From Sphingobacterium detergens (lineage in GTDB: Bacteria > Bacteroidota > Bacteroidia > Sphingobacteriales > Sphingobacteriaceae): a stretch of 64,000 nucleotides of DNA. A program made the position numbers and the translations under genes. Below are positions 17,893 through 27,004 of the stretch, piece after piece. The notes beneath the pieces are model-generated. The model was not told where the DNA came from and did not search any database. It saw nothing but the letters and a program-made list of their open reading frames with translations. The DNA is taken from NCBI RefSeq assembly GCF_003610355.1, contig NZ_RAPY01000003.1, forward strand, positions 434,001-498,000, written 5' to 3'. Each line of letters starts with the position of its first letter. Positions within the stretch are counted from its first letter, which is position 1.

Positions 17893-19137
17893 TTATTCAA
17901 AATCGCTATACAACAGGTACTTTTTGCGCATTTGCTTGTAAACCTTCAAATCTGCAGCCCAAGAAGCGCGAATCTGCCCCTCGGACTCTCCTGCTATAAT
18001 TTGTTTGCGCAATTGATCTGTCCCGGCTAGCTTATCAAAAAATTCCGGTCGAGCAAAAAAAGTAGTCTTATCCGGTGTCTTATTATAAAAATCCAGCAAA
18101 TATTTTAGTGTAAATTTCTGTTTATCAGGATCCAGATTACGTAGGTCGACACCATAATTCATAGCCCCCTTTCCCTCTACATGCTTTGACATACCATGAC
18201 GTTCACCCGGAGTAAACGTAAAAGATCCATAAACAGGATTTGTATATCCCAACACCTGAAAAGGCCAGTCTGTACCGCGACCTACCGAAATATCTGTACC
18301 CTCAAACAAACAGAGGGAGAGATATAAGCGTACCGAAAGCTGATTGGGTAAGCTTGGCGATGGAATAACAGGTAGATCATACATCTTAGTATGATCCCAG
18401 TTCTGCACTTTTACAACCTGCACATCAGCCTGACGACCATTCTCCAGCCATCTCTCGCCATTAATCATCTGCGCGAGTTCACCAATGGTCAATCCATGAA
18501 TCATGGCAATTTTATGCCAGGAAACATCTGACTTAAATTTATCATCATGGCGCACGGGCCCATCTACCTGATCTCCGTTTGGATTAGGGCGATCCAAAAC
18601 AATAAGTTTTTTATTATGCTTCGCACATAATTCCATGACACGGTGTAAAGAAGTAATGTACGTATAGAAGCGTGCTCCCACATCCTGTAAGTCAAAAATC
18701 ATCACATCGATGGAATTGACAATCGAATCTTGTTTTTTATTACCGCCGTAAAGAGTAAATAAAGGTAATCCAGTTTTTTGATCAATATCGTTTCCAAATT
18801 TCTCTCCACGCTCAACATTCCCACGAAAACCATGTTCCGGAGCGAAAGCAAACTTCAGATCTACTTTATTTTCAAGCAAAACATCCACTAAATGCTTTTT
18901 ATCGTCCCCTACAATGGAAGTTTGATTCCCCATAATACCAACTTTTTTGCCTTTTAGTTGCGGCAAATACAGCGACAATTGATCCGCCCCAGGAATAATA
19001 GTAGCACCGACACTCCCTTTCACATCATCCATAGCATTCGTTTCGTTCAGGACAACGGTTCTTCGCGCATAACCACAAGAAGCCAGGGAGAGAAGAGAGA
19101 CCACGAAGGTTAATCTTAGTAAGGTATGTTTCATCAT
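17893..19137 (-). CDS. namZ: exo-beta-N-acetylmuramidase NamZ-like (GH171, DUF1343) lipoprotein
   Basis: 414 aa from the double ATG at 19137/19134; the longer in-frame ORF adds 54 residues with no homology-like character ahead of a clear lipoprotein signal (LLSLASC, Cys21). DUF1343 signatures are plain: GIMGNQTSIVGDD, FAPEHGFRGNVERGEKF, GLPLFTLYGG, MIFDLQDVGARFYTYITSLH, VLDRPNPNGDQVDGP and EGTDISVGRGTDWPFQVLG. Bacillus subtilis NamZ removes MurNAc from the non-reducing end of glycan strands and is encoded with murQ, as here. It is likely anchored in the periplasm or on the surface. It is followed by a SusC/SusD pair and preceded by a palindromic operator-like site. The assignment is strong by family; the enzyme specificity is inferred. 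Confidence 0.93.
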   Translation of the reverse strand: MMKHTLLRLTFVVSLLSLASCGYARRTVVLNETNAMDDVKGSVGATIIPGADQLSLYLPQLKGKKVGIMGNQTSIVGDDKKHLVDVLLENKVDLKFAFAPEHGFRGNVERGEKFGNDIDQKTGLPLFTLYGGNKKQDSIVNSIDVMIFDLQDVGARFYTYITSLHRVMELCAKHNKKLIVLDRPNPNGDQVDGPVRHDDKFKSDVSWHKIAMIHGLTIGELAQMINGERWLENGRQADVQVVKVQNWDHTKMYDLPVIPSPSLPNQLSVRLYLSLCLFEGTDISVGRGTDWPFQVLGYTNPVYGSFTFTPGERHGMSKHVEGKGAMNYGVDLRNLDPDKQKFTLKYLLDFYNKTPDKTTFFARPEFFDKLAGTDQLRKQIIAGESEGQIRASWAADLKVYKQMRKKYLLYSDFE

Positions 19138-19154
19138 AAATAGACCATTAGACC

Positions 19155-19179
19155 ATGCATAAAATGCAGTTTTATGCAT
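19155..19179 (-). promoter_or_regulatory. 25-bp near-palindromic operator-like site upstream of namZ
   Basis: Two overlapping motif copies, ATGCATAAAATGCA (19155-19168) and TGCAGTTTTATGCAT (19165-19179), make a 25-bp near-palindrome ending in ATGCAT on both sides, 18 nt upstream of the namZ start. A weaker GCATAATAACGCAC is at 19422-19435. Confidence 0.6.
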
Positions 19180-19215
19180 GAATAATTGAAAATCAGGATA
19201 AAAGTAAGTAGATTT

Positions 19216-19234
19216 TTTCGTTTTATAAACGAAA
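19216..19234. promoter_or_regulatory. perfect inverted repeat in the namZ upstream region
   Basis: TTTCGTTT-TAT-AAACGAAA is an 8-bp perfect inverted repeat about 80 nt upstream of namZ. It is a possible second regulator site. The surrounding 19138-19515 stretch holds otherwise only AT-rich sequence, the operator-like sites and a terminator; I see no gene in it. Confidence 0.4.
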
Positions 19235-19460
19235 CAAATTAAAAAACGCAAAATAAAGTAAGTGTTCACTAAGTATTCTACCCAAGCCTCCAAGATCAAA
19301 AAGCCTTATATTAGGCTAAAAAATAAGAAAAAAGACATTTTCACAAACAAAAAACACCTCAAATATATTTTTAAAAAAAACACACGCATTAAACAGGCCA
19401 TAAAAAAACACTCACAATAAAGCATAATAACGCACTCCTTTATCCTAACCTCACCCCAAT

Positions 19461-19493
19461 AAAAAAGTCGGAAGGTTTTCTTCCGACTTTTTT
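19461..19493 (-). terminator. Rho-independent terminator of the four-gene SusC operon
   Basis: The stem AAAAAAGTCGGAAG / CTTCCGACTTTTTT with a 5-nt loop lies 22 nt after the stop of the phosphodiester-glycosidase-like gene. T-runs exist on both strands. Confidence 0.9.
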
Positions 19494-19515
19494 ACACAAT
19501 CTATTTTAATTGATA

Positions 19516-20508
19516 TTACTTCATTTTCACAAAACCAACTCCATTTAAACTACCAATCATACTCACAGGTGGCTTATTCACAACGTTCCACGACGCCAGC
19601 CCGACCGAACCTGCAGAAAGCTGCCGCTGAGCCATCACACTAGCAGCACCGCTATTAACCACAAAAGCATCATAAGAGCCGATTGCCTTCATTATCCGAG
19701 CCAAATCATTAAAAGTGACACCCACTGAAAAACTACTATTTGCCCCATCTACAACAACAGCATATAAGGTAGATCTATCAGAAGATAAGCCAAGAGCTGT
19801 ATTTGCCTGCACCACTGCCGAAGTAGACACAATAACTCCTCCTCTATACTGCAGCCAGCCTGTCCCAGAAATCAAACCCTTAAATTTATTTATATCATAA
19901 GGCTCAAAATTAAACTGCAAAGTATCAAAACAATTTCCAATATACGCAGCCCCGTCAGATTGAACAGCAAAGAACGGCCTGGTCTTTTCCTTTCCTGAAG
20001 TGGTAGAAATATTGATCTTACGCCCATTTTTTATATAGGAATAAGTAGCAGTAGTAGCCCCATTAATCGCAGCCAGGATCTCGCCGCCAGATGAAACCTC
20101 ATTATATTTAGCCATATCCGAAACCGGCTGCGCGACATAAAGATGATCATCGAACGAACTCATCACATAAGGAACAATCTTCTTCTTGAGATCTATTTCT
20201 AAGATTTGAATGCTCGTCGGTTGATTTAATTTATTGAGAAACCGAATATGAGTCCTTTCTAATCCATCAGCCAGACTAACTGTAGAATCCATCTGAAAAA
20301 CCCCAACCACATCAGCCTGATCCATAATTTTCTGGGTAATTTTTTCGATTTTATCGTCTGGAGGAATAACATCTTCTGGCACAAGCCCTTCTTTTTTGTC
20401 ATCAAATTTAGGATAATCATCCCTTTTCTTACAGGAAACAAAAGAGATCAAAAACAAGACAAACATCAAGCTGATCTTAATTGGGCAATATAATATATTC
20501 TTTTTCAT
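19516..20508 (-). CDS. phosphodiester glycosidase (NAGPA/DUF2233)-like lipoprotein with degenerate active-site motif
   Basis: 330 aa. Lipobox SFVSC gives Cys26. The fold is recognisable by AAINGATT (146-153), RPFFAVQSDGAAYIG (177-191) and TALGLSSDRSTLYAVVVDGA (237-256), followed by the helix ARIMKAIGSYDAF. The family's conserved ALNLDGGGSST motif is here AFVVNSGAASV (281-291), losing the Asp and two of the three Gly. Active relatives remove GlcNAc from GlcNAc-1-phosphodiesters. The altered motif suggests changed or lost catalysis, perhaps a glycan-binding role. It is the last gene of the operon susC-susD-DUF4397-this gene, 2 nt after the DUF4397 gene. Confidence 0.82.
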   Translation of the reverse strand: MKKNILYCPIKISLMFVLFLISFVSCKKRDDYPKFDDKKEGLVPEDVIPPDDKIEKITQKIMDQADVVGVFQMDSTVSLADGLERTHIRFLNKLNQPTSIQILEIDLKKKIVPYVMSSFDDHLYVAQPVSDMAKYNEVSSGGEILAAINGATTATYSYIKNGRKINISTTSGKEKTRPFFAVQSDGAAYIGNCFDTLQFNFEPYDINKFKGLISGTGWLQYRGGVIVSTSAVVQANTALGLSSDRSTLYAVVVDGANSSFSVGVTFNDLARIMKAIGSYDAFVVNSGAASVMAQRQLSAGSVGLASWNVVNKPPVSMIGSLNGVGFVKMK

Positions 20509-20510
20509 AA

Positions 20511-21314
20511 CTATCGGACTAAGAAAAATGAAAGATAAGGCTTCATAATCGCCGTCGTAAATCCATTATACCCCAACGCATACACAGTATAGGACCTTCT
20601 ATCAAGAACAGCACCCGCATTCGAATAGAATGCAATAACCGAAGCATTTGTAACTGGAGCACCGGCAGGCCGGATCTTCCAGGTCCTCGTCGCAATACGA
20701 TTCAATTCAAAATAAGGGCTACTCTCAAGGTATTGGATATTTTTTGCGACCAAAGAATCTTGGGTCGGCTCTGCGGTAGTTGCCGCCGCTCCATAGTACA
20801 AGTCTATCGCAGGAACATTAGGCATCAGATTCGTGAATCGATAACGAGCCTGCGTAGAGTCTGGCCGGGACAAATCTTCTTCATTCAAAATCATCTTGGT
20901 ATTATTAGCTGTATCGGTCACATGTAATGTATACCTTTTCCCTGCTTCGAAATTCACCTGCGTTTCATACAAAACTATTGAGTCCCGACCATCATCTATA
21001 CGATAAGGAAGCCCCACCTGAACCTTAATATTACCAGCCTTATATTTCAAAAAATCAGGCCGAGAATCCCCTCTTGTATTATAACCACCACCCGGAAATG
21101 GCTCTCGACCCCTGATTAGCGAAGTAACCCGTTGTCCATCAAATTTAACATACATATAGCGATCATCAGGATAAATTGAAGCCATATTTATTTTAACGAT
21201 AACATCACTACTACCCAAGAACTCCACTTGACCGAAGTCTTGAATAGATTTTTTACAAGCGACCATTCCGAATGCCGCTAGCCCAAAAAATATAGTTTTA
21301 TATAAAAATCTCAT
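20511..21314 (-). CDS. DUF4397-like surface lipoprotein
   Basis: 267 aa from the ATG at 21314; the longer ORF would overlap the SusD gene and lacks a signal, whereas this start gives MRFLYKTIFF..VAC with acylated Cys20. The middle is beta-rich, and residues from about 150 show a DUF4397-type Ig-like segment (RYRFTNLMPNVPAIDLYYG.. then YTVYALGY). It takes the operon position usually held by SusE/SusF-like surface glycan-binding proteins, directly after susD (20 nt) and before the phosphodiester-glycosidase-like gene. The likely role is binding the imported polymer at the cell surface; this is inferred from position. Confidence 0.75.
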   Translation of the reverse strand: MRFLYKTIFFGLAAFGMVACKKSIQDFGQVEFLGSSDVIVKINMASIYPDDRYMYVKFDGQRVTSLIRGREPFPGGGYNTRGDSRPDFLKYKAGNIKVQVGLPYRIDDGRDSIVLYETQVNFEAGKRYTLHVTDTANNTKMILNEEDLSRPDSTQARYRFTNLMPNVPAIDLYYGAAATTAEPTQDSLVAKNIQYLESSPYFELNRIATRTWKIRPAGAPVTNASVIAFYSNAGAVLDRRSYTVYALGYNGFTTAIMKPYLSFFLVR

Positions 21315-21333
21315 AATATTCAATCTATTTTCA

Positions 21334-22902
21334 TCAATTCTCAGCAGTAACAAACCAGGTTGGTTTAGTGATATATTCAGGTTCCAATGCACCCCAACGA
21401 TCCAATTCTTTTTCATTCCAGACATATTCTGAATTATAACGCGGTCGCACCCTGTAACAATAATCATTATAAGTAAGCTGACTGCCACTTAATGGAATAT
21501 ACTGTCTAAAGACATCTGGACTGTAACGATATTTCCTAAGATCACACCATTGCTCTAAGCCTCCCCATCCCCATTGCACAATATATTTCTGTCCCATAAT
21601 ATCAGCCAAAGTCAAGTCCGCAGCAGATTTTGCAACTTCCCCTCCTTCCAGATAAGCCTTCATATCATTCAGCGAAATCGCAACTTCTTTGTTATCTATA
21701 TATTTATTCACAAAGTTCATATGTGCCACAATTCCTTTTTGATAAGCATCATAAGCTCCAGATTTGTCTCCTTTAACAAACAGCGCTTCGGCTTTCACCA
21801 ATTGCAATTGCGCATGTGTCATTAAGGGAAAATCGACCGTATTTCTAAAGATAAATTTCCCCTGATAGGTATTGTTGACAAATTCTCCAAGAATATTTGG
21901 CACGGTACTATTTGTAACATTTGGCTCCCCGCCGATATAAATACTATCCCTCACATTATTTATCATCAGCATGCGGGACAAACGAGGATCAGTAGATGAT
22001 TTTGGATTCTCAATTGGCGTACCACGAAGTCCTCCCGTAAGGTAACTGACAATAGGCTTCCCTGCACGGTTATAATAGGAAGTTGTATAGATCCCAAACA
22101 AAGCACTTACCACATTCGCATTCGCAGACTTATCTCCAGTAAACTTGACTCCTGCATCGTCTGCGATAGATTGAAAGGACAGGTCAACAAATTTTGCCAC
22201 AGAATCGGCATATTTAGTTTTAAAATCCTGCTTATTGACCAAATGAATATATTGTATCGCTTTCAAACCATACACAAAACGCCGCCACTGCTCCATATTA
22301 CCCCGATATAAATTATCTCCTTTTATAGAATTCAATGAAGCACTATAATCTATCGGACTCTTTTTATCGAGGTATAACAATGCCGAATCACACCATTGCC
22401 TTACTTTTGCATAGACCTCCGGCTGGTCATTGTATTTGAACGAAAGTTGGTTTGAGCGAAATGCCTCATCTAGGATAACCGGCCCATGATAGTCCGTCAG
22501 AGATTGGTACCCCCAAGCTTTTATTGCATAACCAATCGCCGCATACTCATATTTTTCATTCTCCAGCGCATCTTTTATCATACGCTCCAGATTCAATCCC
22601 AGATCAAAATATACCATACGCCACATGACACCCCCAACATCACTTCTTTCCGGGAAACCGTGTTTTTCCCAAATTTTGGAAGAAACATCACTACTCCCAC
22701 CAAGAATTGTCTGATTAAATTTATTCATCTGACGCTGATCCTGCGAATATCCACTTGCCATTTGCGCTATAATAGGCGCTAATAACAACTCAGCTTTCAC
22801 CAACTGAGGATTAGACGGATTTTCATTTATATCCAGGTATTTTCTGCAACCACTCATCAGCATGAGTACGGCAACAACGATTATATAGAAATGTTTACGC
22901 AT
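21334..22902 (-). CDS. SusD/RagB-like outer-membrane lipoprotein (SusD-like 2 type)
   Basis: 522 aa. Lipobox LMSGC gives Cys19, followed by RKYLDINENPSNPQ, the opening typical of the 'SusD/RagB 2' branch (also seen in the genes at 27005 and 45309). The helical core contains YAAIGYAIKAWGYQSLTDYHGPV and QLQLVKAEALFVKGDKSGAY, with the C-terminal IVQWGWGGLEQWCDLRKYRY. It pairs with the SusC gene 12 nt upstream. DUF4397 and glycosidase-like genes follow in the same operon. Confidence 0.93.
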   Translation of the reverse strand: MRKHFYIIVVAVLMLMSGCRKYLDINENPSNPQLVKAELLLAPIIAQMASGYSQDQRQMNKFNQTILGGSSDVSSKIWEKHGFPERSDVGGVMWRMVYFDLGLNLERMIKDALENEKYEYAAIGYAIKAWGYQSLTDYHGPVILDEAFRSNQLSFKYNDQPEVYAKVRQWCDSALLYLDKKSPIDYSASLNSIKGDNLYRGNMEQWRRFVYGLKAIQYIHLVNKQDFKTKYADSVAKFVDLSFQSIADDAGVKFTGDKSANANVVSALFGIYTTSYYNRAGKPIVSYLTGGLRGTPIENPKSSTDPRLSRMLMINNVRDSIYIGGEPNVTNSTVPNILGEFVNNTYQGKFIFRNTVDFPLMTHAQLQLVKAEALFVKGDKSGAYDAYQKGIVAHMNFVNKYIDNKEVAISLNDMKAYLEGGEVAKSAADLTLADIMGQKYIVQWGWGGLEQWCDLRKYRYSPDVFRQYIPLSGSQLTYNDYCYRVRPRYNSEYVWNEKELDRWGALEPEYITKPTWFVTAEN

Positions 22903-22914
22903 CTCTTTTTCCTC

Positions 22915-25900
22915 CTATAATTTTAAAGTAAGACCAAAGTTAAAACCCCTAGGTTTCGCCATGTTTCCAAAGTCGATACCATAACCACCAATACCACCTA
23001 AGCCAGGGGTATTCATATTACTTTCAGGATCTAATCCTGTATAATTTGTAAACAAAAAAACATCAGTAGCTGTAAAAAACACGCTCAGACCAGCTTGTGC
23101 TCCAATTTTTCGTGTCAGATGCTTCGGCAGGTTATACCTCAACGTAACATCACGTAAACGCACCGTATAGATATCCTTTTCTATAAACATCTGCGGCTCT
23201 GTATTGACCGTATAATACCCAGAAGAAGAATAAGGAGTCACAGCAATCCGATTGATTGTTGGATTTTCGCTATTCTGCAAACCATCCTCCAACACCCCTG
23301 CAATCACCCTTGGCTCCTCTCTATTCAGCGTTTTAGAGGACATACCATTGATATACAACCTATAATCCAAACCATTCAATACATCTCCACCTTTCCGCCA
23401 GTCCCACAAAAATGTAAGGTAAAAATCTTTATAGGTTAATTTATTGACTATTCCAAGCGTAAAATCAGGGATTCGATCTCCAATAGGATAATAACGATCC
23501 GTACCCGCTATTGGCAAGCCTGTTTGCGCATTGATCAAAACATCTCCACGATCATTTCTTTTGAATCGAGTGCCCGTCAAAGTACCGATACTATATCCAG
23601 GAACCACGCCAGAGCGAACACCACCCAATACCTGCGTATCCGATTCATAAAGCTCCGGAAGGTCCTCCGCCAGCGACAGCACCTTACCTTTATACTGTGT
23701 AAAGTTGAACGTTAGATCCCATTTTAGATTATCCCTACGGATCGGGTTAATCGTTGTCTGCAATTCCGTACCATAAGTTTTCACCTCGCCTCCATTCATC
23801 ATGCGCAGTACAAATCCGGAACCATAACTCAATCTAGGCATAATAATCTGGCCGGTACTTAACCGATTAAAATAACTAAAATCAAAGGTCAACCTACGAT
23901 CCAACAACGCCAGCTCTAAACCTGTTTCAAAATCCCTCGTTTTTTCCGCCTTCAGATTAGGATTCCCGCCATTGACGCCATAAGCAAACCCGCCCCCTGT
24001 CGTATTCTTTGGTTCGAAATTTGAGAGTGTATAGTAACTCTTATAAGGCGCTTTTCCTGTAGTACCTACTGAAATCCGATACTTTCCATTGGTCATCCAA
24101 GAAACCTTATCCTTGAAAAAATCCAGATCAGTAAAATTAAAAGCTAATGAAGCAGAAGGATAGGCAAAATATGGATTATTAGGCATCATACGCGAGGCCG
24201 CATCCAAACGCCCCGTCAAATTCAGGTAAACCATATCGTCTAAATATCCAAATCCGGTCTGCGCCATAAATCCTACTGTTCGAAAATTTGCTGCAGCACT
24301 CCTTACGAGTCTTGAACTTGGAAATGTATTATTAATACTATAAAAATCCGGATCATAGAAATCCTCACCATATTGTGAATTTGTCAAAAAGTCATAGTCT
24401 TTAAATTCAGCACCTAGATTTGCACGAAAAGAAAAATCCTTTGATAAATTCTTTTTTACATTTGCCATGAACGAGCCCGAAAGAATACGTCCGTTTACAG
24501 TGTATTCATTAATAGAACCATTCCTCATAGCCGTACTGGAACCAGAACCCGAAAAAGATTGTGGATGGTACACACTCTGCCCTAGTGTATTTGAAAAATC
24601 GATACCGATAATCCCATTCAAGCTCAACCAGCTGTTTGCACGATAGGAGATATTGGAAGTCGCAAGCACACGATTAACGACGTCATACGCTGTATTCCGA
24701 TAAACATCCCAAAAAGGATTATCTCTTTCATTAAAAATATCGGAATTATGAAGCACCCGATTGCCTTTATCATCTATCCAATCACGTACATCAAAAATCG
24801 GATTGAAACTCATTAATGTCATCAGATAGCCAGAAGCCCCCCGTCTAACCTTATCATTTTTTGAATAAATATAATTCAATGAGGTATTGAACTCTAATTT
24901 ATCACCAAACTTAGCCGTGCTGTTTAACCGCGTTGAAAAACGTTTGTACAAGGTATTGGGTACTACACCAGTATTGTTATTATATTCATTTGACCAGCGA
25001 TAAGTTACTTTTTCGGTTCCTCCTTCAAAAGCCAAACTATGTTTTTGGTTATAGCCTGTGGTGAAGAAATTTTTCACATTATCTTCATAGATATGAACAC
25101 CTTCGGGATAGCGCGGACCAAGTGCAGTCGACGCTGTTCCATCATAGGAGCCATTCAACCCTTGCGCATACACATACTGTCTTTCAGGAAATTTATTAAC
25201 GCTTTCAACACGTCCCGAGAAGGTATAATTCGCAGTAAACTTGCCAGCTTTTCCTTTTTTTGTGGTAATTAAAATTGCGCCACCAGCACCTTGACTACCA
25301 AACTGAGCTGTAGCTTCAGGCCCCTTCAAAACGGTATAGGTCTCGATATCATCTGGATTGATATCCATAGCTCTATTGGAATAATCCAAACTCTGGTTAG
25401 CCCCATTACTTGCAAGATCATTCTCATTGATGGTAGAATTATTGATCGGTATCCCATCTACAACAATAAGCGCATTATTATCTCCTGATATGGATGCAAA
25501 CCCTCTAAGTACAATTTGCGCGGAAGCACCGGGCAAACCGCTTGTACTATTAATAGATAAACCCGGGACACGACCTTGGAGGCCTTGAAAAAAGGATTCC
25601 CGTTGGGTATCTGAGACATCCTCACCAGAAACAATTGGCGTTGAATACCCTAAGGACTTTCTATCCCTCTTGATACCATAGGCAGTCACGATGACCTCGT
25701 CTATTGCAGCACTGTTATCAGAGAGAACAACATTAATTACCGATCGACCCTGAATATTCTCTTCGGTAGACGTATAGCCTACAGATCGAAAAATCAATGT
25801 CGCACCGTCACTTACTGTAATTTTGTAAGCACCGATAGAACTGGTAGCAGTTTGCGTGTTCTTTCCTTTTTCTTGAACAGTAACGCCTTTTAACGCTTCA

Positions 25901-25998
25901 CCTTTTGTATCAGTCACTTTACCTGTAATGACTTTTTGGGAAAAAGCAGTACAGTACATACATAGTAAGCTCATTAGCAAGAGCAGACTTCTTTTCAT
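22915..25998 (-). CDS. SusC/RagA TonB-dependent outer-membrane transporter
   Basis: 1027 aa. Signal peptide to about FSQ21, a carboxypeptidase-regulatory-like domain (about 23-92), the plug opening AAIDEVIVTAYGIKRDRKSL, plug motifs ALIVVDGIPINNS and YTVLKGPEATAQFGSQGAGG, and the barrel ending in GFNFGLTLKL. It is the first gene of a four-gene operon that ends at the terminator at 19461-19493. A promoter with an abutting operator-like site lies about 150 nt upstream. Confidence 0.96.
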   Translation of the reverse strand: MKRSLLLLMSLLCMYCTAFSQKVITGKVTDTKGEALKGVTVQEKGKNTQTATSSIGAYKITVSDGATLIFRSVGYTSTEENIQGRSVINVVLSDNSAAIDEVIVTAYGIKRDRKSLGYSTPIVSGEDVSDTQRESFFQGLQGRVPGLSINSTSGLPGASAQIVLRGFASISGDNNALIVVDGIPINNSTINENDLASNGANQSLDYSNRAMDINPDDIETYTVLKGPEATAQFGSQGAGGAILITTKKGKAGKFTANYTFSGRVESVNKFPERQYVYAQGLNGSYDGTASTALGPRYPEGVHIYEDNVKNFFTTGYNQKHSLAFEGGTEKVTYRWSNEYNNNTGVVPNTLYKRFSTRLNSTAKFGDKLEFNTSLNYIYSKNDKVRRGASGYLMTLMSFNPIFDVRDWIDDKGNRVLHNSDIFNERDNPFWDVYRNTAYDVVNRVLATSNISYRANSWLSLNGIIGIDFSNTLGQSVYHPQSFSGSGSSTAMRNGSINEYTVNGRILSGSFMANVKKNLSKDFSFRANLGAEFKDYDFLTNSQYGEDFYDPDFYSINNTFPSSRLVRSAAANFRTVGFMAQTGFGYLDDMVYLNLTGRLDAASRMMPNNPYFAYPSASLAFNFTDLDFFKDKVSWMTNGKYRISVGTTGKAPYKSYYTLSNFEPKNTTGGGFAYGVNGGNPNLKAEKTRDFETGLELALLDRRLTFDFSYFNRLSTGQIIMPRLSYGSGFVLRMMNGGEVKTYGTELQTTINPIRRDNLKWDLTFNFTQYKGKVLSLAEDLPELYESDTQVLGGVRSGVVPGYSIGTLTGTRFKRNDRGDVLINAQTGLPIAGTDRYYPIGDRIPDFTLGIVNKLTYKDFYLTFLWDWRKGGDVLNGLDYRLYINGMSSKTLNREEPRVIAGVLEDGLQNSENPTINRIAVTPYSSSGYYTVNTEPQMFIEKDIYTVRLRDVTLRYNLPKHLTRKIGAQAGLSVFFTATDVFLFTNYTGLDPESNMNTPGLGGIGGYGIDFGNMAKPRGFNFGLTLKL

Positions 25999-26144
25999 AC
26001 TTAAACAATTTAATTCGTTAACTAGGTTTTATAACTTTAAAACTCCCCTTCTCAGCAAGTAGCTTAGATTGGGAAATTTCTCAAATCCTCAATTATTTAC
26101 AAAATGAATCTCAGGCAAAATATTGGTTTATATATTTCTTTAAT

Positions 26145-26178
26145 CAAATATAGCATAAAAACGCATATATTAAAACAA
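26145..26178 (-). promoter_or_regulatory. promoter with abutting operator-like site upstream of SusC (25998)
   Basis: The minus strand reads TTG (26176-26178), 23 nt, TATATTTG (26145-26152). The spacer is longer than the usual 19-21 nt. The shared motif ATGCGTTTTTATGC (26153-26166) directly touches the -7 element, so a bound protein would block or remodel this promoter. Confidence 0.55.
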
Positions 26179-26205
26179 AAAATAGTTTTAAAACGCGCAA
26201 TAACG

Positions 26206-26238
26206 AAAAAAGCCGAATAAACAGGATTTATTCGGCTT
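26206..26238 (-). terminator. Rho-independent terminator after the amidase gene
   Basis: A perfect stem AAGCCGAATAAA / TTTATTCGGCTT with a 5-nt loop and a T-run on the minus strand, 20 nt after the amidase stop. Confidence 0.9.
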
Positions 26239-26257
26239 AATAACGTAAAAAAATAAC

Positions 26258-26908
26258 CTACGGCATTTTATTTAATTGCAGATCAACTAAACGTCCCCTC
26301 AGCGCATGCATAAATTTATCTCCTGGATCATCTTTACCAGTGATATATTTAGGATCAGTTTCCTTCCACCAGGAAGTTTTTTTAAAGCGTTGATATTCAT
26401 GGTGCCCGATCACATATTCAATAGGGTATTTTTTACGAAGGTAGCGGATCAGTTCTTCATTTGCTTTCAACTGCGCATCCGTCAAAGGATTCTGGCGGCT
26501 GCCTATATTTTCGATACCAATTGCACAATAATTGAGACCAATAGTATGTCGGGCAAAGATAGTATCGGGCAGAAATTGATAGATTGTTCCATCACGGTCG
26601 ATTACAAATTGAGAAGATACATTCAAGGGACTCGCCTTTGTCAGTTCAGGTCTGCCCGGCAGTTTCACAGGATTGAAGGTGTTGAATGTTGCTTTTACAC
26701 TGTTGTTAGCCGTCCAATGCACAACAACCATCTTAGGCTGTATCGTTGGTGTAGCTTGACTTAGCCCATGTCTATTTTTCAGATAATCCAGAGACAGCTG
26801 TATGCGCTCTTGATTCCAGGTGATAGGCTTTTGAACAATCTTGGGTGATTGAGCAAATAAAACTGTCACAAACAGACAGTGAACAAATAACAAAAAAGAT
26901 CTCATCAT
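26258..26908 (-). CDS. secreted N-acetylmuramoyl-L-alanine amidase (Amidase_2 / AmpD-PGRP fold)
   Basis: 216 aa. Signal peptide cleaved near Ala19. The zinc-amidase motifs are in order: VVHWTAN (His64), SSQFVIDRDGTIYQF, RHTIGLNYCAIGIENIG (His121, Glu133), VIGHHEY (His169 or His170 as ligand) and KDDPGDKF (Asp194 in the DPG motif). The family hydrolyses the bond between MurNAc and L-Ala in peptidoglycan or in anhydro-muropeptides; with a signal peptide it acts outside the cytoplasm. It is a single gene between two terminators and two SusC/SusD operons, which supports a wall-fragment substrate for the locus. Confidence 0.93.
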   Translation of the reverse strand: MMRSFLLFVHCLFVTVLFAQSPKIVQKPITWNQERIQLSLDYLKNRHGLSQATPTIQPKMVVVHWTANNSVKATFNTFNPVKLPGRPELTKASPLNVSSQFVIDRDGTIYQFLPDTIFARHTIGLNYCAIGIENIGSRQNPLTDAQLKANEELIRYLRKKYPIEYVIGHHEYQRFKKTSWWKETDPKYITGKDDPGDKFMHALRGRLVDLQLNKMP

Positions 26909-26955
26909 ACAAATCTAACAATTTTAACATTTAGACCAATAAACACGACAGCAGT

Positions 26956-26986
26956 AAAAAGGCTTGAAGGAAAACTTCAAGCCTTT
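26956..26986 (-). terminator. Rho-independent terminator after the SusC/SusD operon
   Basis: The stem AAAGGCTTGAAG / CTTCAAGCCTTT with a 5-nt loop lies 18 nt after the SusD stop at 27005, with T-runs on both sides. Confidence 0.88.
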
Positions 26987-27004
26987 AAAAAGACAAATTC
27001 AATA

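Noticed and set aside
26908-26945. A TTG-N19-TAGATTTG promoter match directly before the amidase ATG.
   Set aside because: The -7 element ends 1 nt before the start codon, so transcription would begin inside the gene. Probably chance in AT-rich DNA, unless the gene uses the second ATG without a leader.
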